In this document: positions 1-10,500 of the stretch, one piece after another
Layout: each line of letters begins with the position of its first letter
How positions within the stretch are numbered: the first letter of the stretch is position 1
Assembly (NCBI RefSeq): GCF_900005765.1
Contig: NC_041687.1
Span: 310,001 to 374,000, forward strand
Source: Plasmodium relictum
Lineage: Eukaryota > Apicomplexa > Aconoidasida > Haemosporida > Plasmodiidae
Direction: 5' to 3'
DNA: 64,000 nt
Made by a program: the position numbers and the translations under genes
The notes under the pieces: generated by a model
Seen by the model: only the letters and a program-made list of their open reading frames with translations
Database searches by the model: none
What the model was told of the DNA's origin: nothing

Positions 1-416
1 AGGAAAATAAATTAAAAAACGAGAAAAAAAAAGGTAAGGTAAAAGATAATTTAAATAAAGGAAACAATGAAAATACTCATGAAAAAAACAAACATGAGAA
101 ATTAGTAATGAATAAAGAGAATTTAAAAAAAATAGATAAAGATAATAATTTTGATAAGAATTTATTAAATAAAACAGAACATAATAAAAGTTATTTATAT
201 AAAGCGAAGGAATACATACTTATGATAAATAGCTCAAACTATTTTAAAAATTATTATGAGTTCTTAATGAAAAATGCTTTTCTATATATTTTTATATGTT
301 TTTCAATTTTTTTATTAATTTTTACTTCATATAAAAATTTCTTAACATATTTACCCTTTTTTCCAATTTTATCTTTTATTGTTTTTTTATTTATATATAT
401 TTCTAAAAAAAAATAA
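1..416 (+). CDS. 3' end of a C-terminally membrane-anchored protein, function unknown (partial)
   Basis: The reading frame is already open at base 3 and continues to a TAA at 414-416, so this is the 3' end of a gene starting outside the window. The visible part begins with a Lys/Asn/Glu-rich low-complexity stretch of about 70 residues. It ends with two hydrophobic segments (about bases 264-325 and 335-400) separated by a short polar turn, then a lysine tail (SKKK). That suggests a protein held in a membrane by a C-terminal hairpin, with a basic end that may face the cytosol. An internal ATG at 108 gives a shorter frame, but the open frame continues upstream of it with the same composition, so I do not take it as the start. 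I do not recognise the family. Confidence 0.6.
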   Translation, partial: ENKLKNEKKKGKVKDNLNKGNNENTHEKNKHEKLVMNKENLKKIDKDNNFDKNLLNKTEHNKSYLYKAKEYILMINSSNYFKNYYEFLMKNAFLYIFICFSIFLLIFTSYKNFLTYLPFFPILSFIVFLFIYISKKK

Positions 417-921
417 AAATTATTTTATTTAAACAATATATCTTTTATGTTTTTTAAATATATTATCATAAAAAATATATGAATATGCGTGATTTCTTTT
501 TTTTAAGTTAATAAAACCCACATAAAATAATAAAATAAAACAAAATAGAATTTCAAAATAAATAAAGTTTTGTGCACACATTTTTAAGTATACAAAACGA
601 ACATAATTTCTCTTATTTTTTTCACTATATACTTAAATATTCTAAAATATATATTATCATACATATATATATATATATATATAATGAAATCGCAAATTTT
701 ATGTTTTATATTAACTTTTAAAAAGAACAATAATTTTTAAATATTAGCAAATGAATCATACGTATATGTATTACAATAAAATGATAATTTATAATTAAAT
801 GATTTTAAGAGAAATTTCACAAAAAAAAATTTAAATCTTTTCTTTTTTGTATCATAGTAATATAAATAATTAATTTATAAGAATTTTTAAATATCAAAGT
901 ATTTATTTTTTAATTTCAAAA
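417..921. other. Intergenic, AT-rich; no gene seen
   Basis: About 505 bases between the membrane protein and the Josephin gene. It holds poly-A/T tracts and a short (TA)n run near 662-682. The one notable word is a GTGCAC palindrome at 572-577, listed separately. Confidence 0.6.
572..577. promoter_or_regulatory. GTGCAC palindrome, candidate ApiAP2 site
   Basis: GTGCAC lies 345 bases upstream of the Josephin start codon in a spacer that is almost pure A/T. GTGCAC is known as the core recognised by the Plasmodium AP2-I factor. Whether this copy is used is inference; a six-base word proves little on its own. Confidence 0.2.
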
Positions 922-1871
922 ATGTGCTGTTATAATAATTTTATAATTGAAACAGAAAAAGGACCAATAAATGTATACTTTGAAAAACAAAGTAGGTTGT
1001 ATTGCTTGGTTCATACAACAAACAATATATTGCAAGCTCATGTATATTACCCTAATGATTTTATACAATTTGAAAGCAAATTAAATTATGATAGTTTAGA
1101 AATAAATGAATTAAAAGATAATAATGATAAAAGTTCAGAAGGCAAATATTCATTTGATATGAAAAGAGAAGATAAACTTAGATATAATAATATTTTCTCT
1201 TATTTTAAAAAAAGTATTCATTATTTTGGAAATTTTAATATAAATATTTTATATTTCTTGATGAACAAACATAACATAGAATTATGTTGGGTTGATAATA
1301 AGGAAATACTTAAAAAAATAAATAATAATGATAATTGTACTACAATTTTTAATGATAATCAATTAAATAATAAAAATTTAATTGCATTTATAATAAATGT
1401 TGTTAAATTAAAAATATTTGATTTATATTATCATAGGCATTTTTATGCAATAAGAAAAATTTCAGGTATATATTTTTTAATTTTATTTAATCAAAAAAAG
1501 TTATTGTAAAATATATATATAAGAAGGGATAAATAATAAAAAAATAGAAATATATTAAACCGATGCTATATTTATCATTCTTAATTTTATACTATTTGAA
1601 TATTCTAATTTTAACAGGACTTTGGTTCCATTTGGATTCTTCACTTAGCAAGCCAGTTTTATTTCCTAGTAACCAAGATGTATTCTTAATAAAAAATAAA
1701 ATGAAACAAATATTCATAAAAATAGTTGTACTTATAAAAATAATTAATAAATCAATATTTAATAATAGGCACCTTTCTTAATTTGCTTAAATTAAGAAAT
1801 ACTTAGAACAATAAAATGTGAAAATTTGTTTTGTTACATAAATTTATGTATACAGCTTATTTCATACAATT

Positions 1872-1948
<77 letters not shown>

Positions 1949-2378
1949 ATTTTAATAAGCATATAACATATGAAGTTTTTATTTTACACACCCAATTCAG
2001 TGAAAATATAAAAAAAAAAATTATATACACATTTTTTATGATTTATAAAAAAGTATCAATATTTTAAATGAGTATCAAATCTTCCATAATTTTTATAAAA
2101 ATTTTTATATTTTTTTATTTTCTTTTACCTAAATAAATAATTCTAAAACATTTAAACTTTACATAATCTAGAGAATTCTTTTGATATATGAAGTTATATG
2201 TATTGAATTAAGGCATCATAATTCTTTCTATAATATGTATATATATATATATATATATTTTTTTTTTCTTTTTCAGATAAATGATCACCTAATAAGCATA
2301 TTAAAAAATAACAAATTCCGTAATTCTGATAATTATATTATACAAGTCTTTAAAAAAGAAAAGGATAATTCCAATTAA
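922..2378 (+). CDS. Josephin-domain deubiquitinase (ataxin-3/Josephin family), three exons
   Basis: Exons 922-1465, 1618-1679 and 2277-2378 join in phase (1, then 0) to give 235 residues. Donors are GTATAT and GTATTC; acceptors are AACAG and TTCAG. The domain fills the protein. The catalytic Cys (C28) sits in QSRLYCLVHTTNNILQ, matching the Josephin Cys-x-x-His-x-x-x-Asn-x-Leu-Gln block. GNFNINIL resembles the family's GNYDVNVL, the catalytic His is in RHFYAIRKI (H173), and the third catalytic residue is in FHLDS (about D188), which only appears after splicing exon 1 to exon 2. Exon 3 supplies the terminal NDHLISIL helix and a beta strand, as in Josephins. Family members cleave ubiquitin chains in cytosol or nucleus. 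No ubiquitin-interacting motifs are visible, so it resembles the short Josephin proteins rather than ataxin-3. The family call is firm; exact splice sites are by eye. Confidence 0.85.
1875..1946. repeat. (TA)n microsatellite in intron 2 of the Josephin gene
   Basis: An uninterrupted run of TA dinucleotides, about 36 units, inside the second intron of the deubiquitinase gene. Such runs are length-polymorphic in Plasmodium. It can be translated as a Tyr-Ile run, but that frame is intronic. Confidence 0.9.
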
Positions 2379-2396
2379 CCATAAATTACTAAATAG

Positions 2397-2403
2397 TGCA
2401 TGC
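2397..2403. promoter_or_regulatory. TGCATGC word, candidate ApiAP2 site
   Basis: TGCATGC lies between the Josephin stop codon and the next gene, about 270 bases upstream of that gene's ATG. The TGCATGC core is associated with a Plasmodium AP2 factor active in sporozoites. Function here is inference only. Confidence 0.2.
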
Positions 2404-2674
2404 GAAAAACAGCTTTAAAAAAAAAAAAAAAAATAAAAAAATATAAAAATAAAAAATTATTTAAGCTAACACGTCAAAAAATATTTATAATTTTCCAAGC
2501 ATTTATACTTTTTTTCTTGAAGAACTCATCACAAATGAAATTTTTTCTTTTCCTTATTTATTAAATAAAAAATTTATTTCATATATATATGCATTTAATA
2601 TATATATTCGAAAAATAATTAAAAAGCGTAATATTAAATTCATAGGAATGCTCATGTGAAATAAAACTAAAAAA

Positions 2675-3361
2675 ATGAGTGATAAATCCAGAAGAGGTAC
2701 AATTTAAAAATAATATAAATTTTACATATAATCATTTGAAGCTAGATTTTAATTTTTTATGAAAAAACCCAAATAATATTATTTAATTTTATTGTTTTGT
2801 ATTTTTAGCTTTTCTTTTTGGAGTTACTATTGTACTAATATTTTGTTCTTTTGCTTCAGTAGAATCCTATAGATATATGTGGTACAAAAAATATTTTAAA
2901 CATTAATCATAAAAAATATATATCAATTTTTATACATTTAAAAATTGTATAATACCTATAAATAACATTTTATGCTTACTTGTTCAGGATATTTGGAAGT
3001 ATATGCACATTTTTATTGTTATTAATTGATTTCATGTTTTTTGGTGCTGATAAATTTAATTATGATCCATTTTATTCGTAATAAAATAAAAATATCAGTT
3101 TTTTTTTTTATATATTTGATTTTAAAAAAGAAAAAAAAACTTCAAATAATTATTTATTTTTAATTATAAACCATTGAAATACCTTTTTATTTTATATGAG
3201 TGTATTTATTTATTGATAGTTTATATAAATATTTTTTATAATTTAAACCCATAATTACATTTTAAAATTAAATTATATATAAATAATTGCTTACAAGTTT
3301 ACATGTGAATATATATTTTTTTTTTAGAAATTGGGAAAAAAAGAATATAAAAGACATATAA
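2675..3361 (+). CDS. Tiny two-helix membrane protein, four short exons, function unknown
   Basis: Exons 2675-2696, 2809-2881, 2988-3077 and 3328-3361 splice in consistent phases (1, 2, 2) into 72 residues. Donors are GTACAA, GTACAA and GTAATA, and each acceptor follows a T-rich tract. The start MSDKSRR is basic. Two hydrophobic helices follow (about residues 8-28 and 33-52), then an acidic/aromatic segment GADKFNYDPFYS and a charged tail. Exon 3 could instead run on to a stop at 3079-3081, giving 62 residues. I prefer the fourth exon because that stop codon lies within the GTAATA donor and the next acceptor restores an open frame. It is too short to be found by ORF scanning. I do not recognise the family; small subunits of ER or mitochondrial membrane complexes have this look. 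Confidence 0.55.
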
Positions 3362-4530
3362 ATTAAAATGAATATACACAATTTAAATATGAACTAATAA
3401 AATATATGAAATCTGTAAATTTTATTTTTTAAAAATATTTAATTTTAAATTATTATGTAATATTTTATTTTTCCTTTATTGTTGTGTTGTAATTTTTATG
3501 CACATAAAAAAAATTTGAAAATACTAAGAAAATATCTTAATTTTTATGATCAATACATAAAAAAATTATTTGGATAATAATTTGCTTCAAAATAATAAAT
3601 AAGAGATATGGAAAACAAAAATAATATTAAGCAAAAATTTAATCAAAGCTAAAATGTTTAAAAGCTAATAAACTTTTATTATGCTTTTTTCTTTTTTTTT
3701 TTTTTTTTTTTTTAATGGAACTAAAAACTACTTAAAAGAGAAAAAATAATTTATAACAAGTAATGCAGGAAAATTTGCATTTTTTATTTTGATAAATAGC
3801 ATATTATTATTTATATGTAATGTCTGAAGTACTAGAAATAACTCTAAGAAATGATCTGTTTTAAAATATTTAATTATAAAACATGAAGCATTGCTTTCTT
3901 TAAATTTAGTTTTTCTATTTTTTTTTTTTTTTATTATCATCATTATATATTTGTAATTATTCATACATTCATTGAATTACATTTTTCTTTTCCTTTCTTT
4001 TTTTTTTCTTTTTTTTTTTTTCTCCATAGTATCAAAAGTATTAATATTTTTTTATTCACCTCAAAAATAAATGATTTGCATGTTAAAAAAATAAAATAAA
4101 TATTCCTTGTTTCACTTATATTTTTAAATGTCATATTTTTAAAGATTTTTATCTCCTTAAAAATTTCATCATTTACTTACATACAATTTTTTATTTTAGT
4201 TTTTTTAAGTTATATACTTATAACTATATATGAAATGTCATACAAAACATATATATATATTCAAAATATCTAATTAACGCAACAATTTTGTTTATATATA
4301 TGTTTTCCATTCTTTATCTTTTCATATTCTTTAATTGTTATGTTTTAATATTGAATACATTAAAGTATCTCTTTAATATTTTGATTACTTTAAGTTTATA
4401 TTTTAAACTCACAATCCCAAGTTTTAGTTGTAAAACTTTTGGTAAAATTACATAATTGCTTAATTTTACTGTTTTATTTTATTCTTTTTTTTTTGTTTTT
4501 TATTATCCATGTGTATTTTTAGCATAAATA
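3362..4530. other. Intergenic region upstream of the BUB1-like kinase
   Basis: About 1.2 kb with long poly-T tracts (for example near 3690-3713 and 4000-4021) and no supported gene. A 78-codon minus-strand frame at 3728-3964 is rich in Phe, Ile and Lys, has no recognisable domain and no splice context, and is most likely chance. Confidence 0.6.
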
Positions 4531-7500
4531 ATGTTTAAAAAGGATATAAAAAATATTTACATAAAAAATTACATTAAGAAGATATATATTGTAAAAAGAT
4601 ATAATGAAAATAATACCATCGAAGAGAAAAAAAGTAGTATTCTTTACAAAGATTTCAATGATTTTATAATTATTTTAGTAAATATAAGGAAGTATGAAAA
4701 AACTTTAAAAAAATTAAAAAGTGATAAGAGCAAATCTGATTTTTCCAAAATATTGCTAGAATATTTAGATTTTTATATAGCTAATTTTGGTTATAAATTT
4801 CACTCCTTCATTTTAGAATATAAAAGTGATTTGATAACAAATGATTTAAATAACTGTTATGTTATAGATAAATTAAAAAAATGCCATATTGAGAGTGTTG
4901 TGAGGAATGAATATTCACGAATATTATTTAAATATGATAGTATAAAATATTTGTTGTATTATATAAAAAAACATATAATTTTATTTGACACTTTTAACAC
5001 AAATTTTCAGAAGTTACTAGTAAAATATTTATCTTTCGCTTTAAATCCTTTGAATTTACTTATTTTTGTATATTTAAAGGTCTATAATAAAAATGGTATG
5101 AATATAAAAGAAGAAAATGTATGCAACAAAAAAAAAACAAATAATCAAATAATTTGTGAAAATAAAGAATCCACAGAAAATAATATAGAATTAAGCAATG
5201 AACTATGTATGAATAATTTAAATAAATCACAAATCTTTGATAGCAGTAACTTTTTTTGTAATGATTTATATTCCTTTATATGTTTTTATGGGGAATATAT
5301 TACAAAATACACTATAATTAGATGTTATAGTGAAATATGTGCCAACAAAGAACCTATAAAAAGAAAATTGAAAATATATCATTGGATAAAAAATAAAATT
5401 AGAAATGATTTAATACAAAAAATTTGTTCGAATAAGTGTTATAAAAATTTGAAATTAAGTGATCAAATTAATGAAAATATTTTTAATTTTTATGAAAGTA
5501 ATTTAAATAAATATAGTCAAAATCTTAAAAGATTCACTGAAGTTGGAAGTGGGTTTAAATGTATTAAAATGTCTCACAAAAATTTTTCTTACATTTATGA
5601 ATTAGTTTTACTTCTTTATTTTATAAAAAAATGCCTTTTTAATTTGAATGAAAATATTAATATGTTTTTTCAAGTTTTCCTTTACAGTTTATTTAAAACG
5701 ATAAAAATGATTATTATATATCTATATTTTAATTTACCACAATATTTATGTCATTACTTCTTAAATATTTATCTATTGTTTTTTAAAAGTAAAAAAAAGC
5801 AAGTGAATGATGTTTTGAAAAAAATGAAGAATACATACAAAAATATTATGAGCCATATTTATATACAAAAAAAAATTTATTTTAAAGAAAAAATATGCAA
5901 ATATACAGGAATTAAGAAACCTATAGAAGACAAAAAACGTTCAAATAAGACAACATTCGTAAAAGTTAATGTGAATAATGTAGAAGGAAAAAAATATAAA
6001 AAAATTTTAAATCTAACATATTTTGAAATTAAAAATTATAATGGAAAAAAGCAAAATAGGAATGAATTAAGAAAATTTAAAATTATTCATTCATATGGTG
6101 CTGTTATACAACTGAAATATAATAATGAACTATTTTTAAGAGAAAAGAAAAAAAATAACAAAAAAAAATTCCAAAAAAAAAAAAAAAAAAAAAAAATTCG
6201 CTTTATATACCCTAATAGATTTGAAAGCATGAAAAGATACTCTTTATTATATAGAATTATTTTAAAAAATAAATTCAAAAAAAACAGGAGGTCTACTATT
6301 ACCGATTTAAATATTCAAGAAAATTCAATGAATTATTTATTAGATAATGCATTAATAAATAACTATAATGATAACAGTGCTTTAAAAAACGACGAGTATT
6401 TTAATTATAATAAAATTAATACCAATTCAAGAGAAAATTATTATTATAAGAAGAATATATTAAATAAACTATTTAAAAGTATATTTGATAATTTATGTAA
6501 AGAGAATAAATTCATTTTAAATGAGAGAAATAAAAATATACTTAACAGTGAAAATAATGTATGTAATAAGGATAATTATATAAATTATGAATATAGCGAA
6601 AATAAGAAAAATGCAAAAAGTGAAGAGAATATTATCAATGAAATTAAAGAAATTTGTAGAACAGATGAAACAAATATCATTAGTTCAAATAATATTCATT
6701 TACATGAAAATGCCCAATTTAAAAATGAAATCAAATTAAGTAATTTAAAATTATCAGTAAGTATAGAAAATAATTCCACTGAAAATTATAACGAAAATGA
6801 GAAAAATGGCAAAAATCAAGAAAAAGTAGAAAAAGAAGAAATACAAGAAAAGAAAGAAAAAGAAGAAATAGAGGAAACAGAAGAAATACAAGAAAAGAAA
6901 GAAAAAGAAGAAATACAAGAAAAGAAAGAAAAAGAAGAAATACAAGAAAAGAAAGAAAAAGAAGAAATACAAGAAAAAGTAGAAAAAGAAGAAATACAAG
7001 AAAAGAAAGAAAAAGAAGAAATAGAGGAAAAAGAAGAAATACAAGAAAAGAAAGAAAAAGAAGAAATACAAGAAAAAGTAGAAAAAGAAGAAATACAAGA
7101 AAAGGAAGAAAATGAAGAAAAAGAAGAAAAAGAAGAAAAGGGGCAAAATAAAGGAAATGAAAAAACGTTAGAAGTAGAGGAAAAAGTAGAAAAAGAAGAA
7201 ATACAAGAAATAGAAGAAAGGGAACAAAATAAAGAAAGTGAAAAAACGTTAGAAATAGAGGAAAAAGTAGAAAAAGAAGAAATACAAGAAATAGAGGAAA
7301 GGGAACAAAATAAAGAAAATGAAAAAAAGTTAGAAGTGGAGGGAAAAGTAGAAAAAGAAGAGTTACAAGAAATAGAAGAAAGGGAGGAAAATAAAGAAAA
7401 TGAAAAAACGCTAGAAGTGGTGGAAAAAGTAGAAGAAGAAATACAAGATATAGAGGAAAAAGAAGAAATAGAAGAAAGGGAACAAAGTAAAGAAAATGAA

Positions 7501-10500
7501 AAAACGTTAGAAGTAGAGAAAAATGAAGAAAATCAACTAAGTAAAATAAAAAATTTAGATAATGGCAGTTTTTCAGAATATGAAAACTTCAATAATAATT
7601 CAGTATATAGCAATGAATTTTCTAAAAACAATAAAGAAAAAGAGTACTATAATGGAAATATATCAAAAGAGAAATATTGCAATAATATTAATGATATAAG
7701 GGATAATGTGAGTATAAGTTGTAAGAGCGATGAAAAATATAAGAGCTATTTTACTGAAGAACTGAGTACTTCAGAAAAATTAACAAGTGATTATGATTAT
7801 TATTTGAAAATAAAAAAAGATAAAAAAAAAATAAATATAAATACTATAGGAATTATAAATAAAACAAGAAAAAATAGAAAAAATCAAGAAAAGGAGAAAA
7901 AGCATATTAAATTGCAAAAAGAAATTTGCAAATATAAATATCCAAAAGATAAAAAAGAGTCCAATACTTCGATAGAAAATGATCAAAAATACATAAAAAT
8001 TGATATACAAGAAAAAGAAATAATAAAAAAAAAAGAAAAAAAAATTGAAATATTAAATGCTGGCATAGAAAGTATAAATGCAGAAAATGAAGTTACAGAA
8101 TATAAACAAAAAGAAATAGTTGAAAATGAAAAAGAAAAAGAAAAAAGGGAAATAAATATAAAAGATATAGAAAAATGTAATAAAGAAGTATTAAAAGAAA
8201 AAATAGAAAATAATTTTAGTAATGATAAAATGGATAATGGATATTATGAAGATAATATTGATAGCAAATATTATGAATATGAAGTAGATACTAAATATAA
8301 TGAAGAAAAAACAGAGAATAAATGCATTGAAGTAAAAATTGATGAACTGAATAAAGATACAAAATATACGGAAAAAGACCAAAATTTATTCACAAGTTTA
8401 CAAAGTGAATGTAATAAGCTTAACGAAAATATTAAACAAGATGAATGTAAGGAAAGTGATGAAAGTATAAAAAAAATAATGGAGAACAAAGAAGATAACC
8501 AAAGTAAAGAGGTTGATAAGAAAGAGTATGAAAATAGTAAAAAAAAAAAAGATTTAAAAAAAAATATCCTAGACGAAACGGGTTTAATTGAAAATGATTC
8601 TTTAAGTGATGATACATTAAAAACTAAAAATAGTAAGAAGCTAATATTTAATTTATCTTTAAGTGATAGCGAAGAGTCTCTAATACTGGAAAGTGTGGAA
8701 AATAAAAAAATGAAAACACATTTAAATGATGTAAAAGAAAATTTTTTTGATTCAGATAAGGAGAATGATATATTAGAAAAATTAAGTGAATCATCAGATT
8801 TAATTGAATCATATGAAAAAAAATGTGATAAAATGGAAGATTTAAAAATATTACATGAACATTTTGAATTAAAACATGAGTATAATGATGCAAAAAATGT
8901 AGAAGTAGATAAATCATTTATAGACACATGCGAAATTTACTTAAATGAAAAATTAGCAACTAAGAGAACATCATGTAATAAATTTAAATTAGTTATTATT
9001 TATTTGTTTGATCATTATATTATAGGAGGTATAAACTTAATCAACCCTTATAAAAGTGGTGAAAATGAAAGATATGTATATTTTACGAATATTCAATCAA
9101 ATATAAATGACATAGATCATACAAAAATATTTAGATATAATGATAAAGAATTAATAGAAACGTTTAAAAGAAATTCTGAAATATGTCTATTGAGTGATAA
9201 AAATGAAAAAAGAATAATGAAAATTTTATCAAAATGTGGAAAAGGATTAAATGGCTCTATTTTTAAATGTAAAATTAATGGAAAATTATTAGCATGTAAG
9301 GTTCAGCATAAACTTATTTTAGCCAAAAAGGAAATATATTTTTCTTATTTACTTAAAGTAAGAAAATGTAATAAATTTAATAAATATTCAAAGAATAGTG
9401 ATTCATATTATAGTAACAAGAATATATTTTTTGAAATTTATGAGCACGAAAATAAATATATATTTCCTGATGAATTACATTATAAGGTGAATCATGAGGC
9501 AGACAATAGTATAACTGAAAGTTCAAAAATTGCAAATGAAATAAAGAGAAATGATAAAAATCAAAATAAAGATAAAGGATTGTCTATATTGCTAATGAAG
9601 ACTCATAATTATGTAATTACTCTAAATGAATTAATAAATAATTTTATTAGAAAAAATCATAAGTGTATAAATGAAGAACTTATATTATTTATTCTATACC
9701 AAATAATAGTTGCAGTATTACAATTACATGTTTTAGACATATTACATGGAGATATAAAAATAGATAATTTTTTAATTATAAAAAACGAAAAATTATGTGA
9801 TGGAGGGAGAAATAATATAAATAACAATTATAAAAAAAAAAAAGAAAAAAAAGATTATAATACTAAGAAAAAAGAAAAAAATTATATTCTAAATGATAAA
9901 TTAAATAACTATGATAAAAATACTTTTTTAAAAAATGAATTCCCTTTAAATCTGTTCTTAATTGATATTGGTCGCGGAATAGATGTTAAAAATTTTAAGA
10001 AATATCTTTTTTATGGAGAAAAAAATTGTGATTGTTATAGTTTTTTAAATGAATCCATCTATAATTATCACATAGATTTTATAGGAATTGCTCAAATAGC
10101 TAGCTGCTTATTATTTTATAAGCACATAGGTCATATGAAATATAAATACGAGCATAGTATAGAAGATAAAAACAATATAATAGTAAACAATTTAGGAATC
10201 ACATACTCAACACATAATAATCATTTTTTTGATAATAAAAAAAAAAAAAAGAATTTGATTACAACTAATAATAACAAATACAGAGAAATAGAAAATTTCA
10301 TAAAATTAAAAGAAAAAATATATCAAGAGAAAAAAGAAATTAAAGACGATAAACCATTTAAAAATCATCCTAGAGAATATAAAAATAACATGCTACATGG
10401 CATTGATAAGGTAAAATATTGCAATGATGGTAATAATAATAAAAAAAAAGAGCAAAAACAAGATGGATATCAGTATAATGAAAAAGAAAATAAAATAAAT

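Noticed and set aside
1831-2067. Frame reading through the TA microsatellite (Tyr-Ile run)
   Set aside because: Lies within intron 2 of the Josephin gene; translation of a (TA)n repeat.
6754-7146. 130-codon minus-strand Phe/Leu-rich frame
   Set aside because: It is the complement of the Glu/Lys coding repeat of the BUB1-like kinase; composition is fully explained by that repeat.
8271-8927. 218-codon minus-strand Ser/Phe-rich frame and overlapping smaller ones
   Set aside because: Antisense shadow of the Lys/Glu/Asn-rich region of the kinase; no domain or splice context.
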